A stretch of DNA of 11,912 nt from Bacillota bacterium (GTDB lineage: Bacteria; Bacillota; Clostridia; Oscillospirales; Oscillospiraceae): positions 1 through 11,912 of the forward strand of contig JAKOSQ010000091.1 in NCBI GenBank assembly GCA_029777215.1, given 5' to 3'. The position numbers and the translations under genes were made by a program. The notes below the pieces were generated by a model. That model was not told where the DNA came from. It saw only the letters and a program-made list of their open reading frames with translations, and searched no databases. Of this stretch, positions 1 to 7,694 are shown in pieces; within the stretch, counting starts at the first letter, position 1; each line of letters opens with the position of its first letter.

Positions 1-155
1 CGCAGGAACAAAAGCGCGATCACGCCCGCGATGAGGCTGCGCCAGCCCGCGATCACGAACGGACTCCAAGGCACCATTTTTATAAAAATTCCAGCCGTGC
101 TCCAAAGCGTCGCGCAAACAAGCATCTGCAAAATTGATTTCTTTTTAGGGTCCAT
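1..155 (-). CDS. EamA/DMT-family transporter, N-terminal fragment (cut by window edge)
   Basis: The window holds only the first 51 codons of a leftward gene; the rest lies beyond base 1. The reading begins MDPKKKSILQML and continues with a hydrophobic helix containing ATLWSTAGIFIK, then a W-S-P-F-V-I-A-G-W-R-S stretch leading into a second helix. A short basic start followed by a first helix with a W-x-x-x-x-x-F-I-K pattern and then a hydrophobic segment with a conserved Arg is typical of EamA (drug/metabolite transporter) proteins. These are about 300-residue, ten-helix inner-membrane carriers that usually export amino acids or other small metabolites. The substrate cannot be told from this fragment. 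The ATG at 155-153 is preceded on the minus strand by AGAAGGAAG about 6 nt upstream, which fixes the start. It reads in the same direction as the MFS gene but is separated from it by a probable terminator, so it probably has its own promoter. Confidence 0.72.
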   Translation of the reverse strand, partial: MDPKKKSILQMLVCATLWSTAGIFIKMVPWSPFVIAGWRSLIAGVIALLFL

Positions 156-217
156 GGTCTTCCTTCTTTTCAGTAAAATTCAGCTTTTCAATTTTAATCG
201 CCGCGGGATGAAAATGC

Positions 218-248
218 AAAAAAGCATTCCGCCGCCTGAAAAGCGGCG
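218..248 (-). terminator. Probable intrinsic terminator of the MFS transporter gene
   Basis: On the minus strand, 26 nt past the MFS stop codon, a perfect 6-bp stem CGCCGC/GCGGCG (243-248 with 230-235) encloses a 7-nt loop. It is followed after six bases by a run of six T (218-223). The gap between stem and T-run is longer than ideal, so efficiency is uncertain. Confidence 0.55.
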
Positions 249-274
249 CAGGAGCGCAAATTCCGGCATTTTTG

Positions 275-1513
275 TTAGTGTTCGCCTTCCGCGAGTCCCG
301 CGCGGCCGAGCCGCACCCGGTAGAGATTGATCGGAACGAGAAGCGCGAGTATGACGCCGCCGCAGGCGAGAAAGGCCGCCGGTGCGCCGAATTTCTGCGC
401 GATGAAGCCGGTAAAGAGGTTGCCGATCGGCGTGGTGCCCGCGAAGACGAGCGTGTAGGCGCTCATGACGCGGCCCAAATGCTCGGGGTCGGAGTTCGTC
501 TGGAGGGTCGAGTTCGCGGTCGCGGTGTAGCGAATGATGAAGTAGCCCGCGAAGGCGATTGCGACGCAGGTGAGCGCGTAGGTGCGCGTGAGGCCGAGGG
601 CAATGAGCGACAGGCCCGAGAGGACCGGGAGGCCGTAGAGCACGAGCTTCGAGGGTTTTTTCTTGCTTTGCGCCGCAACGAGCATCGCCCCGACGAAGGA
701 GCCGATGCCCATGCAGGACATGAGGAAGCCGTAGCCCGTCTCCTGCTGCGAGAGGACGGTCTTTGAAAACACCGGGATGAGCACGCTGAAGTTCAGCGCG
801 AAAGTGCCGAGCGTGAAAAGGCCCATCAGCGTCAGAAGCAGAATCTTATTTTCCTTAATGTAGCGCAGGCCCTCGCGGATGTCGCGCTTCATGTCCGGCA
901 GCTTTGGCATCTCGCCGGCGGGCTGAACGTTCGAGTGTGGGTGGATGAAAAGGAGACTCACCACCACGGCGGCAAAGCTGAAGGCGTTGACATAGAAGCA
1001 GACCCCGATGCCCCAGACCTCCATCACGATACCCGCAACGGCGGGGCCAATCGTTCGTGCCATGTTGAAGACGGCCGAATTGAGCGCGATGGCGTCCATG
1101 AGCTCCTCCTTCGGGACGAGCTCGCTCAAAAGCGCCTGCCGCGCAGGCATGTCCAGCGTGTTGACGCAGCCGAGCGCCGTCGCCGCGACGAGAAGGTGCC
1201 AGTATTGGATCTTGCCGGTGCTCACCAGCAGCGCCAGCGCCAGGACGATTACGAGGGAGGCCGACTGCGTGAACAAAAGAATCTTCTTTTTCGACATGCG
1301 GTCGACATAGACGCCAGCGACGAGGGCGAGCAGCAGCATTGGCAGATATTGCAGCGCACCGATGAGGCTGATGAGCAGTGCCGAGTCCGTGAGCTTGTAG
1401 GCAAGCCACGGCTGGGCGATGTTCTGCATCCAGGTTCCGATCGTCGAGACAGCCATGCCAATCCAGTAGGTACGGAAATCTTTGGTTTTTAGGGCGCTGA
1501 AGGGGTTGCTCAT
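275..1513 (-). CDS. MFS transporter (multidrug/enterobactin-exporter-like, TMEffux-type)
   Basis: A 412-residue inner-membrane protein of the major facilitator superfamily with about 12 hydrophobic helices. After a cytoplasmic start (PFSALKTKDFRTYWIG) comes helix 1. MFS motif A follows between helices 2 and 3 as GVYVDRMSKKK (residues 67-77). The D-M-P-A-R-Q-A-L segment at 121-128 and the L-G-R-V-M-S-A-Y loop at 346-353 are marks of the EntS-like/MFS_3 exporters. Such proteins use the proton gradient to export drugs, siderophores or metabolites; the substrate here is unknown. The ATG at 1513 was chosen over upstream in-frame starts because AGAAGG lies 7 nt before it and because a near-consensus promoter sits at 1544-1572, which would fall inside a longer reading frame. 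It diverges from the flavoprotein gene at 1717, so co-regulation is possible but unproven. The length is normal for the family and no defect is seen. Confidence 0.9.
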   Translation of the reverse strand: MSNPFSALKTKDFRTYWIGMAVSTIGTWMQNIAQPWLAYKLTDSALLISLIGALQYLPMLLLALVAGVYVDRMSKKKILLFTQSASLVIVLALALLVSTGKIQYWHLLVAATALGCVNTLDMPARQALLSELVPKEELMDAIALNSAVFNMARTIGPAVAGIVMEVWGIGVCFYVNAFSFAAVVVSLLFIHPHSNVQPAGEMPKLPDMKRDIREGLRYIKENKILLLTLMGLFTLGTFALNFSVLIPVFSKTVLSQQETGYGFLMSCMGIGSFVGAMLVAAQSKKKPSKLVLYGLPVLSGLSLIALGLTRTYALTCVAIAFAGYFIIRYTATANSTLQTNSDPEHLGRVMSAYTLVFAGTTPIGNLFTGFIAQKFGAPAAFLACGGVILALLVPINLYRVRLGRAGLAEGEH

Positions 1514-1543
1514 TGCGGGGCCTTCTTTTCTTTTAATAGTTGT

Positions 1544-1572
1544 ATTATACACAGTTCTTTCGGCGTTTTCAA
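1544..1572 (-). promoter_or_regulatory. Sigma-A promoter of the MFS gene
   Basis: Minus strand: -35 TTGAAA (1572-1567), 17-nt spacer, -10 TATAAT (1549-1544), with TG at the extended -10 position. The predicted transcript start near 1537 leaves a leader of about 24 nt containing the AGAAGG ribosome binding site. This is close to consensus and fits the chosen MFS start. Confidence 0.85.
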
Positions 1573-1589
1573 TAAACATACCAGCTATA

Positions 1590-1609
1590 TTTTGCCGCAC
1601 ACAGCAAAA
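1590..1609. promoter_or_regulatory. Inverted repeat in the divergent MFS/flavoprotein intergenic region
   Basis: TTTTGC (1590-1595) and GCAAAA (1604-1609) form perfect 6-bp arms around an 8-nt spacer. The repeat lies 17 bp upstream of the MFS -35 box and about 70 bp upstream of the flavoprotein -10. The position would suit an operator or activator site acting on one or both genes. No regulator gene is adjacent in the window, and A/T-rich arms of this size can arise by chance. Confidence 0.25.
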
Positions 1610-1676
1610 ACAAATTCGCCGTTTTCTCCATGACAGGAAAAAGCAACGACCGCCTCTTCTTTTTTTTGCAGGCGCG

Positions 1677-1685
1677 TGGTACAAT
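1677..1685 (+). promoter_or_regulatory. Extended -10 promoter of the flavoprotein gene
   Basis: TGGTACAAT carries a TG extension and a TACAAT -10 hexamer (1680-1685). No good -35 is seen at 17 bp (TTCTTT, 1657-1662), as expected for an extended -10 promoter. The transcript would start near 1692, about 25 nt before the chosen ATG at 1717, which supports that start. Confidence 0.55.
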
Positions 1686-1716
1686 TATTTTCATCAAAAA
1701 CAATGGAGACGCGCAG

Positions 1717-2415
1717 ATGAAGGTTGTCATGATCAACGGACAGAACCACAAAGGCAGCACCTGGCACATTGGCCGCATGCTCGCGGAGAAGCTGACGGTG
1801 CCGGAGGACATCACGGAATTTTTCCTCCCGCGCGACATGCCGCACTTCTGCCTCGGCTGCACGCAGTGCTTTATGAAGAGTGAGACGCTCTGCCCGCACG
1901 CGGCGCAGCTCGCGCCAATCACGGCGGCGATGGACGCCGCCGACGTGCTCATTTTTACCTCGCCGGTCTATGTTTATCACGCGACCGGCTCGATGAAGGC
2001 CTTTCTCGATCACTACGGCTGGCGTTGGATGCCACACCGTCCGGAGGCGAAGATGTTCACAAAACAGGGCGTCGTCATCTCGACGGCGGCGGGCGGCGGC
2101 ATGAAGTCGACCAACCGGGACATCGCGGACAGTCTCTTCTTCTGGGGCGTGCCGCGCGTCTACAAATACGGCCTCGCGGTCCGCGCAATCTCATGGGAGG
2201 AGGTCAACGAAAAGCGCCGCGCCAATGCCGAGCGCTGGACCGACCGCACCGCCGCGAAGATTAGGGCGCGCGCAGGCCATGTGCAGCCGGGCCTCCGAGG
2301 CCGCGCGGTCTTTAGCTTCATGCGCTTTCTGATTCAAAAGATGCAGAACCCCGCCGACTACGAATACTGGCAGCAGAAGGGCTGGTTCGGCAGCGCGCGC
2401 CCGTGGAAGGAATAA
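1717..2415 (+). CDS. Flavodoxin-fold NAD(P)H-dependent oxidoreductase with a four-cysteine motif (possible iron-sulfur flavoprotein)
   Basis: A 232-residue soluble protein of the flavodoxin-like/NADPH-dependent FMN reductase superfamily. The first strand and FMN-phosphate loop read VVMINGQNHKGST (residues 3-15). The second flavin-contact region SPVYVYHATGSMKAFLD (82-98) matches the family pattern SPVYxxxxxxxMKxFxD. Between them lies C45-x2-C48-x2-C51-x7-C59. A compact cluster of this kind ligates a [4Fe-4S] centre in Isf-type iron-sulfur flavoproteins. Related clusters also occur in many Firmicute NAD(P)H oxidoreductases whose cluster content is unknown. It probably reduces quinones, nitro- or azo-compounds or another acceptor using bound FMN; the substrate is not evident. 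The C-terminal 60 residues are rich in Trp and basic residues. The ATG at 1717 has GGAG 8 nt upstream and fits the promoter at 1677-1685. It appears to be monocistronic. Confidence 0.83.
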   Translation: MKVVMINGQNHKGSTWHIGRMLAEKLTVPEDITEFFLPRDMPHFCLGCTQCFMKSETLCPHAAQLAPITAAMDAADVLIFTSPVYVYHATGSMKAFLDHYGWRWMPHRPEAKMFTKQGVVISTAAGGGMKSTNRDIADSLFFWGVPRVYKYGLAVRAISWEEVNEKRRANAERWTDRTAAKIRARAGHVQPGLRGRAVFSFMRFLIQKMQNPADYEYWQQKGWFGSARPWKE

Positions 2416-2430
2416 AAAGCGCTTTTGCGC
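2414..2430 (-). terminator. Short leftward terminator hairpin of the cotJ operon
   Basis: On the minus strand GCGC-AAAA-GCGC (2430-2419) is followed directly by five T (2418-2414), the form of a compact intrinsic terminator. It backs up the much longer hairpin at 2436-2476, which leftward transcription meets first. Confidence 0.45.
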
Positions 2431-2435
2431 GGGCA

Positions 2436-2476
2436 AAAGCTTGCGGCTGTGTTCTCCGAACACAGCCGCAAGCTTT
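2436..2476. terminator. Long perfect hairpin between convergent genes (bidirectional terminator)
   Basis: Two arms of 19 bases (2436-2454 and 2458-2476) are exact reverse complements around a 3-nt loop (TCC). AAAA precedes the left arm and CGTTTT follows the right arm, giving a short U-run in either direction. It lies 20 nt after the flavoprotein stop and 12 nt after the leftward coat-operon stop, so it probably ends both transcripts. The U-runs are weak, but the stem is unusually stable. Confidence 0.75.
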
Positions 2477-2488
2477 CGTTTTGCCGCT

Positions 2489-2800
2489 TCAGCCGATCTC
2501 CACGCCCCGGACGGCGGCGAGGTCGACAAGGACGAGGCCGCCCGTTCTGGCGGAACGCAGAGCAAGAAAATTTGTGCCGACGGTGGCGAGCTCGCCGGTT
2601 TTTTCAAAGTAGCGTCCGTTCGGCAGCACGCAGCCAACGCGGATGCGCCGTCCGACGTAGCCCTTGAGATAGTCGCCGAGACTGTAGGGCCAGCTCTCCT
2701 GCGCTCTCCCGCGCTCATAGACCGCTCCCCTGCCGCTCATGGCCTCCTCGGGCGTGCGGAAGCCGCGCTTGACCGCAGCCTCCTTTTTGGCCTCGTCCAT
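2489..2800 (-). CDS. Small GerQ-like spore-coat-associated protein (putative)
   Basis: A 103-residue protein and the last gene of the coat operon. The N-terminal third is charged and Arg/Lys/Glu-rich. From about residue 40 a stretch beginning YSLGDYLKGYVGRRIRV and ending in a hydrophobic LVLVDLAAVRGVEI strand resembles the C-terminal beta domain of GerQ, a coat protein of Bacillus cross-linked by transglutaminase and needed for normal germination. The similarity is by eye only, and a coat role is inferred mainly from the position behind cotJC. The ATG at 2800 was preferred because GAGGTG lies 6 nt upstream; the in-frame GTG at 2809 is itself part of that ribosome binding site. The spacing to the cotJC stop is 10 nt, implying one transcript. 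No signal peptide or membrane segment is seen. Confidence 0.6.
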   Translation of the reverse strand: MDEAKKEAAVKRGFRTPEEAMSGRGAVYERGRAQESWPYSLGDYLKGYVGRRIRVGCVLPNGRYFEKTGELATVGTNFLALRSARTGGLVLVDLAAVRGVEIG

Positions 2801-2810
2801 TTCGATCACC

Positions 2811-3407
2811 TCAGCTCTCGCACGCCGTCTGCGGAGCGAATACCCGCTTCTGGTCGAGGTAGTCCTGCACGATGCCGAGGCACTCGCCGAAGCGCTGGAA
2901 GTGGACGATCTCGCGCTCGCGCAGGAACTTGAGCGGGCCGATCACGTCGGGGTCGTCGGTCATGCGGATGAGGTATTCATAGGTCGAGCGGGCCTTCTGT
3001 TCGGCGGCCATGTTCTCCGTGAGATCGGTGATCGGGTCGCCAAGGGACTGCAAGGTCGCGGCGGAAAACGGCACGCCGCCCGCGCTCATGGGGTAAACGG
3101 CGAGGCCGTGATCAACGTAGTAGGGCGCAAAGCCCCCCTCCTCGATTTCCCGGTCTGAGAGCCCCTCGATAAGCTGCCGGACGATGGTCCCGACCATCTC
3201 GAGGTGGCCCAGCTCCTCGGTGCCGATGTCGTTGAGGGTCGCCCGCGCCTGCGGTGTGAGCATTGAAAAGCGCTGCGAGAGATACCGCACCGCCGCGCCC
3301 AGTTCCCCGTCCGGTCCACCATATTGCGTCACGATCAGCTTCGCAAGGGCGGGGTTTGGGTTTTTGATCAGAATCGGGTACTCCAGTTTTTTGTCATACA
3401 TCCACAT
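2811..3407 (-). CDS. cotJC: Spore coat protein CotJC, manganese-catalase family
   Basis: A 198-residue ferritin-like four-helix protein of the CotJC/manganese catalase family, beginning MWMYDKKLEYPI as these proteins characteristically do. The dimanganese ligands expected from manganese catalase can be placed at E35, E65 and H68 (TEELGH), E136 (AAEQKAR) and H169 (REIVH). The 33-residue gap between E136 and H169 equals that of the Lactobacillus enzyme, so the active site looks complete. In spores, CotJC is deposited in the coat from the mother cell and may remove hydrogen peroxide. The start is the ATG at 3407, sharing one base with the cotJB stop (TGATG), with GGAGG 10 nt upstream. An upstream in-frame extension exists but lies inside cotJB and does not match the family start. 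The length is normal. Confidence 0.95.
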   Translation of the reverse strand: MWMYDKKLEYPILIKNPNPALAKLIVTQYGGPDGELGAAVRYLSQRFSMLTPQARATLNDIGTEELGHLEMVGTIVRQLIEGLSDREIEEGGFAPYYVDHGLAVYPMSAGGVPFSAATLQSLGDPITDLTENMAAEQKARSTYEYLIRMTDDPDVIGPLKFLREREIVHFQRFGECLGIVQDYLDQKRVFAPQTACES

Positions 3408-3682
3408 CAGACGTTTTCCTCCCTGAGCTCGAAGTTTGCGGCCTTCTGCCACGGCCACGGGGAGTCGATCCACTGCCACGGCACCGCCGAGACGCAGTGG
3501 TTCGACGTCAGCATCCCGTACTTCTGCGTGTACTCAGCGCGCAGGTCGCGGTTTTGCAGCACGGCGTCGTTGTACATGCCGATCGCGTCCGCGTCTTCCG
3601 GGTGCGTGTTGAGGTAAAGATGGAGGTCGATGATGTAAAAATCGAGCTCCATGATCTTTTGCAGCAGTTCCTGTTCAGTCAT
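3407..3682 (-). CDS. cotJB: Spore coat protein CotJB
   Basis: A 91-residue protein of the CotJB family. It has an N-terminal helical part (ELLQKIMELDFYIIDLHLYL, residues 5-24), the T-H-P-E-D-A-D-A-I segment (26-34) and the aromatic C-terminal hallmark PWQWIDSPWPWQ (68-79), all diagnostic of the family. CotJB is needed with CotJA and CotJC for normal composition of the inner coat; its biochemical activity is unknown. The ATG at 3682 overlaps the end of cotJA by 8 nt and has GGAGG 8 nt upstream. The stop shares a base with the cotJC start. This tight packing suggests translational coupling of the three coat proteins. The C-terminal 12 residues after the PWPW motif are charged and extend a little beyond the Bacillus protein. 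Confidence 0.94.
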   Translation of the reverse strand: MTEQELLQKIMELDFYIIDLHLYLNTHPEDADAIGMYNDAVLQNRDLRAEYTQKYGMLTSNHCVSAVPWQWIDSPWPWQKAANFELREENV

Positions 3683-3884
3683 CGATCACGCCTCCCGTCC
3701 GAAGAAAGCAGTCGTTCCAGAGCGGTGGGAAAGCCGTTCCCTTTGTGAGCGATACGGCGGGCGTAAACACCGCGCAGCGCACCTGCACGGGAACGTACGC
3801 CCGCGCGAGCTTCACATCCTCTATCGGCGTCTCAAGCGGGACGCAGTCCCCCGCCGCCGGCGTGGCGGGTATAGTTTCATTCAT
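3675..3884 (-). CDS. cotJA: Spore coat-associated protein CotJA
   Basis: A 69-residue protein recognised by the core LARAYVPVQ (residues 27-35) and the later SLTKGTAFPPL (45-55), which match the CotJA pattern A-x-A-Y-V-P-x-Q followed by L-x-x-G-T-x-F-P-x-L. It is the first gene of the coat operon, expressed in the mother cell in Bacillus. The ATG at 3884 has AAAGGAG 9 nt upstream. A TTG six bases earlier (3890) is in frame but too close to the same ribosome binding site, so the shorter form is preferred. Two cysteines (C14, C37) are visible. The 3' end overlaps cotJB by 8 nt. Confidence 0.9.
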   Translation of the reverse strand: MNETIPATPAAGDCVPLETPIEDVKLARAYVPVQVRCAVFTPAVSLTKGTAFPPLWNDCFLRTGGVIDD

Positions 3885-3923
3885 ATACAAAGTCTCCTTT
3901 TTGCGTGATAGGGCTTGCAGACC

Positions 3924-3931
3924 ATCCTATG
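3924..3931 (-). promoter_or_regulatory. Possible sporulation sigma -10 element of the cotJ operon
   Basis: CATAGGAT on the minus strand, 39 nt before the cotJA ATG, matches the sigma-E -10 consensus CATACAAT at six of eight positions and the sigma-K form at the leading CATA. No clear -35 is seen upstream (CACC at 15 nt would be a weak sigma-K match). The rest of the 3885-4078 gap shows no ORF and only a weak hairpin at 3949-3967 without a T-run. Sporulation control is expected from the family; the site itself is tentative. Confidence 0.27.
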
Positions 3932-4078
3932 CGGGAGAGAAAAGCAGGTGCGGGCAAAGCTGCCGCAAGCAAAAAAACGGGCACGCGCAATTTTCCCCTG
4001 TACAACCTACAGCGGAATCATCCGCCGCAGTGCCGGGATAAACTGCGTGTACCCATTCGTTAATGATGATTTTTCAGT

Positions 4079-4594
4079 TTAGAATTCCAGAAGATACTCG
4101 CGGCAGGCAAAGTGCCGCGTGCCGTCGAAGTTCGTGTAGCTCCCGTCGCGCTGATAGACGAAGCCGGCCTTTTTCATGACCCTGCCGGAAGCGGGATTGT
4201 CAACAGCGTGGCAGCAGAACAGGCGCTTCTGGTGGAGCTCATCCCTTGCATAGACGACGAGTGCCTGTGCAGCCTCGGTTGTGTAGCCTTGATTCCAGCA
4301 GCTTTTCATGATGTTGTAGCCAAGCTCGTACAAACCGTGATCTTTGCTCCAACAAAGACCGCCGCAGCCGATGAGCGCGCCGGTATCCTTTCGGACAAAG
4401 CCAAAATTGTGCGTTTTCTCGTCCTGCGCATCGGCAACGAGCCACGCGCGGGTAACGGCGGGGCTGTCGTGAACCTCCCAGCGCATGAAGCGGGCGACCT
4501 CCGGGTCGCTCGTCCAGTTTCGGTAGGCTTCCTCCGCGTCGTCCAGCGTCAGCGGACGCAGGAGCAGGCGCTTTGTTTCGAGTATAATTCCCAA
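4079..4594 (-). CDS. GNAT-family N-acetyltransferase (RimJ/RimL type)
   Basis: A 171-residue acetyltransferase. The N-terminal beta strand ILETKRLLLRPLTLDDA (residues 4-20) is the standard start of RimJ/RimL-like GNAT proteins. The acetyl-CoA pyrophosphate loop appears as W-N-Q-G-Y-T-T-E-A (100-108), close to the consensus W-x-x-G-Y-A-T-E-A. The motif B region NPASGRVMKKAGF (133-145) follows. It would transfer acetyl from acetyl-CoA to an amino group on a protein N-terminus, antibiotic or small molecule; the acceptor cannot be named. The TTG start at 4594 is chosen because GGCGGTGA lies 5 nt upstream and because the promoter at 4626-4654 rules out the longer frame beginning at 4654. It is probably monocistronic. 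No clear terminator is seen after its stop. Confidence 0.87.
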   Translation of the reverse strand: MGIILETKRLLLRPLTLDDAEEAYRNWTSDPEVARFMRWEVHDSPAVTRAWLVADAQDEKTHNFGFVRKDTGALIGCGGLCWSKDHGLYELGYNIMKSCWNQGYTTEAAQALVVYARDELHQKRLFCCHAVDNPASGRVMKKAGFVYQRDGSYTNFDGTRHFACREYLLEF

Positions 4595-4625
4595 TTTTGT
4601 CACCGCCTTTTTGTGTATTGTGCCA

Positions 4626-4654
4626 ATGATACGCCGCGCGGGCGAAGATGTCAA
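4626..4654 (-). promoter_or_regulatory. Consensus sigma-A promoter of the GNAT gene
   Basis: Minus strand: perfect -35 TTGACA (4654-4649), 17-nt spacer, -10 TATCAT (4631-4626). Transcription would start near 4619, giving a leader of about 25 nt to the TTG start at 4594. The -35 box begins one base after the T-run of the rpoD terminator. Confidence 0.88.
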
Positions 4655-4655
4655 G

Positions 4656-4691
4656 AAAAATGTCCGGTACGGAATTTCCCGTGCCGGACAT
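4656..4691 (-). terminator. Intrinsic terminator of the dgt-dnaG-rpoD operon
   Basis: On the minus strand a 13-bp stem (4691-4679 with 4672-4660) with one C-A mismatch and a 6-nt loop is followed by TTTTTC (4660-4655). It begins 7 nt after the rpoD stop codon. This is a strong rho-independent terminator. Confidence 0.92.
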
Positions 4692-4697
4692 CTGCGT

Positions 4698-5900
<1,203 letters not shown>

Positions 5901-5908
5901 ATTTATCC

Positions 5909-7672
5909 TTACCCCCTATAGCCTTTGCGCTTTCGCTGTTCTTCGGCAAAGGCACGCATGGTATCCTCGCCGTTTTCGCCGCGCTGCATCCGAACAAGCT
6001 TTGCGGCCTTGATCTTTTCTATGTAGTCTGCGAGCGCCTTGTCGGCGTTCGCGGGGTCGAAGGGCTCCGAGACGGTCTCCGTCAGGAGCGATGTCTCCTC
6101 GCCCGAAAAGCCCTGAAGTAGGGCGATCGACGGAGCGCCGCCGTTTTTCGTCTGCTCGCGGAGCGCTGTGTAAAGTTTTCCGAACTGCGGAACGGAGAAA
6201 TCCTCCTCCGCGAGCTCGTCGCCGTGAAAGAGCGTCGGGTCGTGGCAGAGCAGCCGCAGCACGCCCTTTTCCGCCATGGCGGACACCGGGTCGTCAAAGC
6301 GCAGCTCCCGCGAGCGCGGCTGAATCTGGCGCAGGGGCCGGCTCTCCTCGCTCTCGCGCTTTTTTTTCGCCTGACCGGCGGCCTTTTTTCGCTCCCGCTC
6401 GACCTCGCGCAGGATCGCATCCTTCGACACCTTTGCAATCTCGGCGGCGCGGCCCGCGTAGACCTCGCGCTCGACCGCGTTCGGCAGACCCGCGAGCAGG
6501 ACCGTCGCGTCCTTCAAAAACGCGACGCGGCCCTCGTCGGTCGCGAGATCGTGCTTCGCGGCAACGTCCGAAAACCGGTACTCGATGTGGTTTTGCGACT
6601 TCGAGAGCAGATTTTCGAAAGCGGCCGGGCCGTAAGCCTTGATGAATTCGTCCGGGTCCTTCGCGCCGGTCACGCGCAGCACACGGACCTTGAGGTCGAG
6701 CTGCTGCAAAATGCCGATCGCGCGCTGGGACGCCTTCTGCCCCGCCTCGTCGCCGTCGTAGGCGATGACGACCTCATTGACATAGCGGGAGATGAGCCGG
6801 GCCTGCTCTGCCGTCAGCGAGGTGCCAAGCGAGGCGACCGCGCAGTCAAAGCCCGCCTGATGCAGGGAGACGACGTCAATATTTCCCTCTGAGAGAATAA
6901 TATACCCAAGTTTTGACTTTTTAGCAAGATTTAATGCGAATAAGTTGTGACTTTTGCTGTAAACCAGCGTTTCCGGGCTGTTCATGTACTTTGGTTCGCC
7001 GTCGTCGAGGATGCGCCCCGAAAAGCCTATGACGCTGCCCCGGACGTCTATGACCGGAAACATGAGACGGTTGCGGAAGGTGTCGTAGACCCCGCCGTCG
7101 CCCTTTTTTGAGGCTCGGACGAGACCGGCGGAGAGCAGTTCCGGCTTTGTGTAGCCCTGTCGAAGCATCGCGTCCGTGAGCGCCTGCCATTCGTTCGGCG
7201 CCGCGCCGAGACCAAAGCGCGTGACCATCTGCGGAGAGATGCCGCGCCGCTCGATGTAGGCCCTCGCCGCCGCGCCGCAGGGCTCGGAGAGCTGGGCGAA
7301 AAAGAAGCGGGCGGCGTCCCGGTTGAGCTTGAGCATGCGCTCGCGCTTGCTGGCGCTGGCATCGTATTCGTCCTCAGGAACGGCCATGCCGACGCGGCGG
7401 GCGAGAAAGCGCACCGCGTCCGGGTAGGAGAGATTTTCGATCTCCATGATGAAATTGATGACGCTGCCGCCCTTGCCGCAGCCGAAGCAGTGGTAGATCT
7501 GCTTGTCCGGCGCGACGGAGAAGGACGGCGTCTTTTCGCTGTGGAAGGGGCAGAGTCCGAACAGGTTCTGTCCGCTTTTTTTCGTCAGTCTGACGTACTG
7601 GGAAACGACGTCCGCGATATCGTTTCGTTCAATGAGCTCCTGAATGAAGCTTTCGGGAAACGGCACGGCCAT
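5909..7672 (-). CDS. dnaG: DNA primase DnaG
   Basis: A 587-residue primase that makes RNA primers for the replication fork. The N-terminal CHC2 zinc-binding domain shows C41-x2-H44-x17-C62-x2-C65. The catalytic core contains the RNA-polymerase basic motif region ([17 protein letters not shown], 196-212) and the TOPRIM domain with E262 (SEGNIDV) and D306/D308 (AYDGDEAG). A charged linker (about 425-460, with [17 protein letters not shown]) leads to the C-terminal helical DnaB-interacting domain. The start at 7672 (ATG) matches family N-termini, but the AGGAGG lies only 2 nt from it. A GTG two codons later (7666) has GGAGG at 8 nt and gives MPFPESFIQ, so the true start may be 7666. It lies 22 nt after dgt and 8 nt before rpoD in the classic macromolecular-synthesis arrangement. 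Confidence 0.97.
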   Translation of the reverse strand: MAVPFPESFIQELIERNDIADVVSQYVRLTKKSGQNLFGLCPFHSEKTPSFSVAPDKQIYHCFGCGKGGSVINFIMEIENLSYPDAVRFLARRVGMAVPEDEYDASASKRERMLKLNRDAARFFFAQLSEPCGAAARAYIERRGISPQMVTRFGLGAAPNEWQALTDAMLRQGYTKPELLSAGLVRASKKGDGGVYDTFRNRLMFPVIDVRGSVIGFSGRILDDGEPKYMNSPETLVYSKSHNLFALNLAKKSKLGYIILSEGNIDVVSLHQAGFDCAVASLGTSLTAEQARLISRYVNEVVIAYDGDEAGQKASQRAIGILQQLDLKVRVLRVTGAKDPDEFIKAYGPAAFENLLSKSQNHIEYRFSDVAAKHDLATDEGRVAFLKDATVLLAGLPNAVEREVYAGRAAEIAKVSKDAILREVERERKKAAGQAKKKRESEESRPLRQIQPRSRELRFDDPVSAMAEKGVLRLLCHDPTLFHGDELAEEDFSVPQFGKLYTALREQTKNGGAPSIALLQGFSGEETSLLTETVSEPFDPANADKALADYIEKIKAAKLVRMQRGENGEDTMRAFAEEQRKRKGYRG

Positions 7673-7694
7673 CGCCTCCTCTCGGTGCCCGGGG

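Noticed and set aside
3949..3967. Hairpin TGCGGCA/TGCCCGCA upstream of cotJA considered as the GNAT terminator
   Set aside because: The stem has a bulge and no T-run follows, so termination is not supported.
6224..6892. A plus-strand frame of 222 codons inside dnaG
   Set aside because: Antisense to the primase core, with the same compositional artefact; other frames in dgt and the MFS gene are alike.
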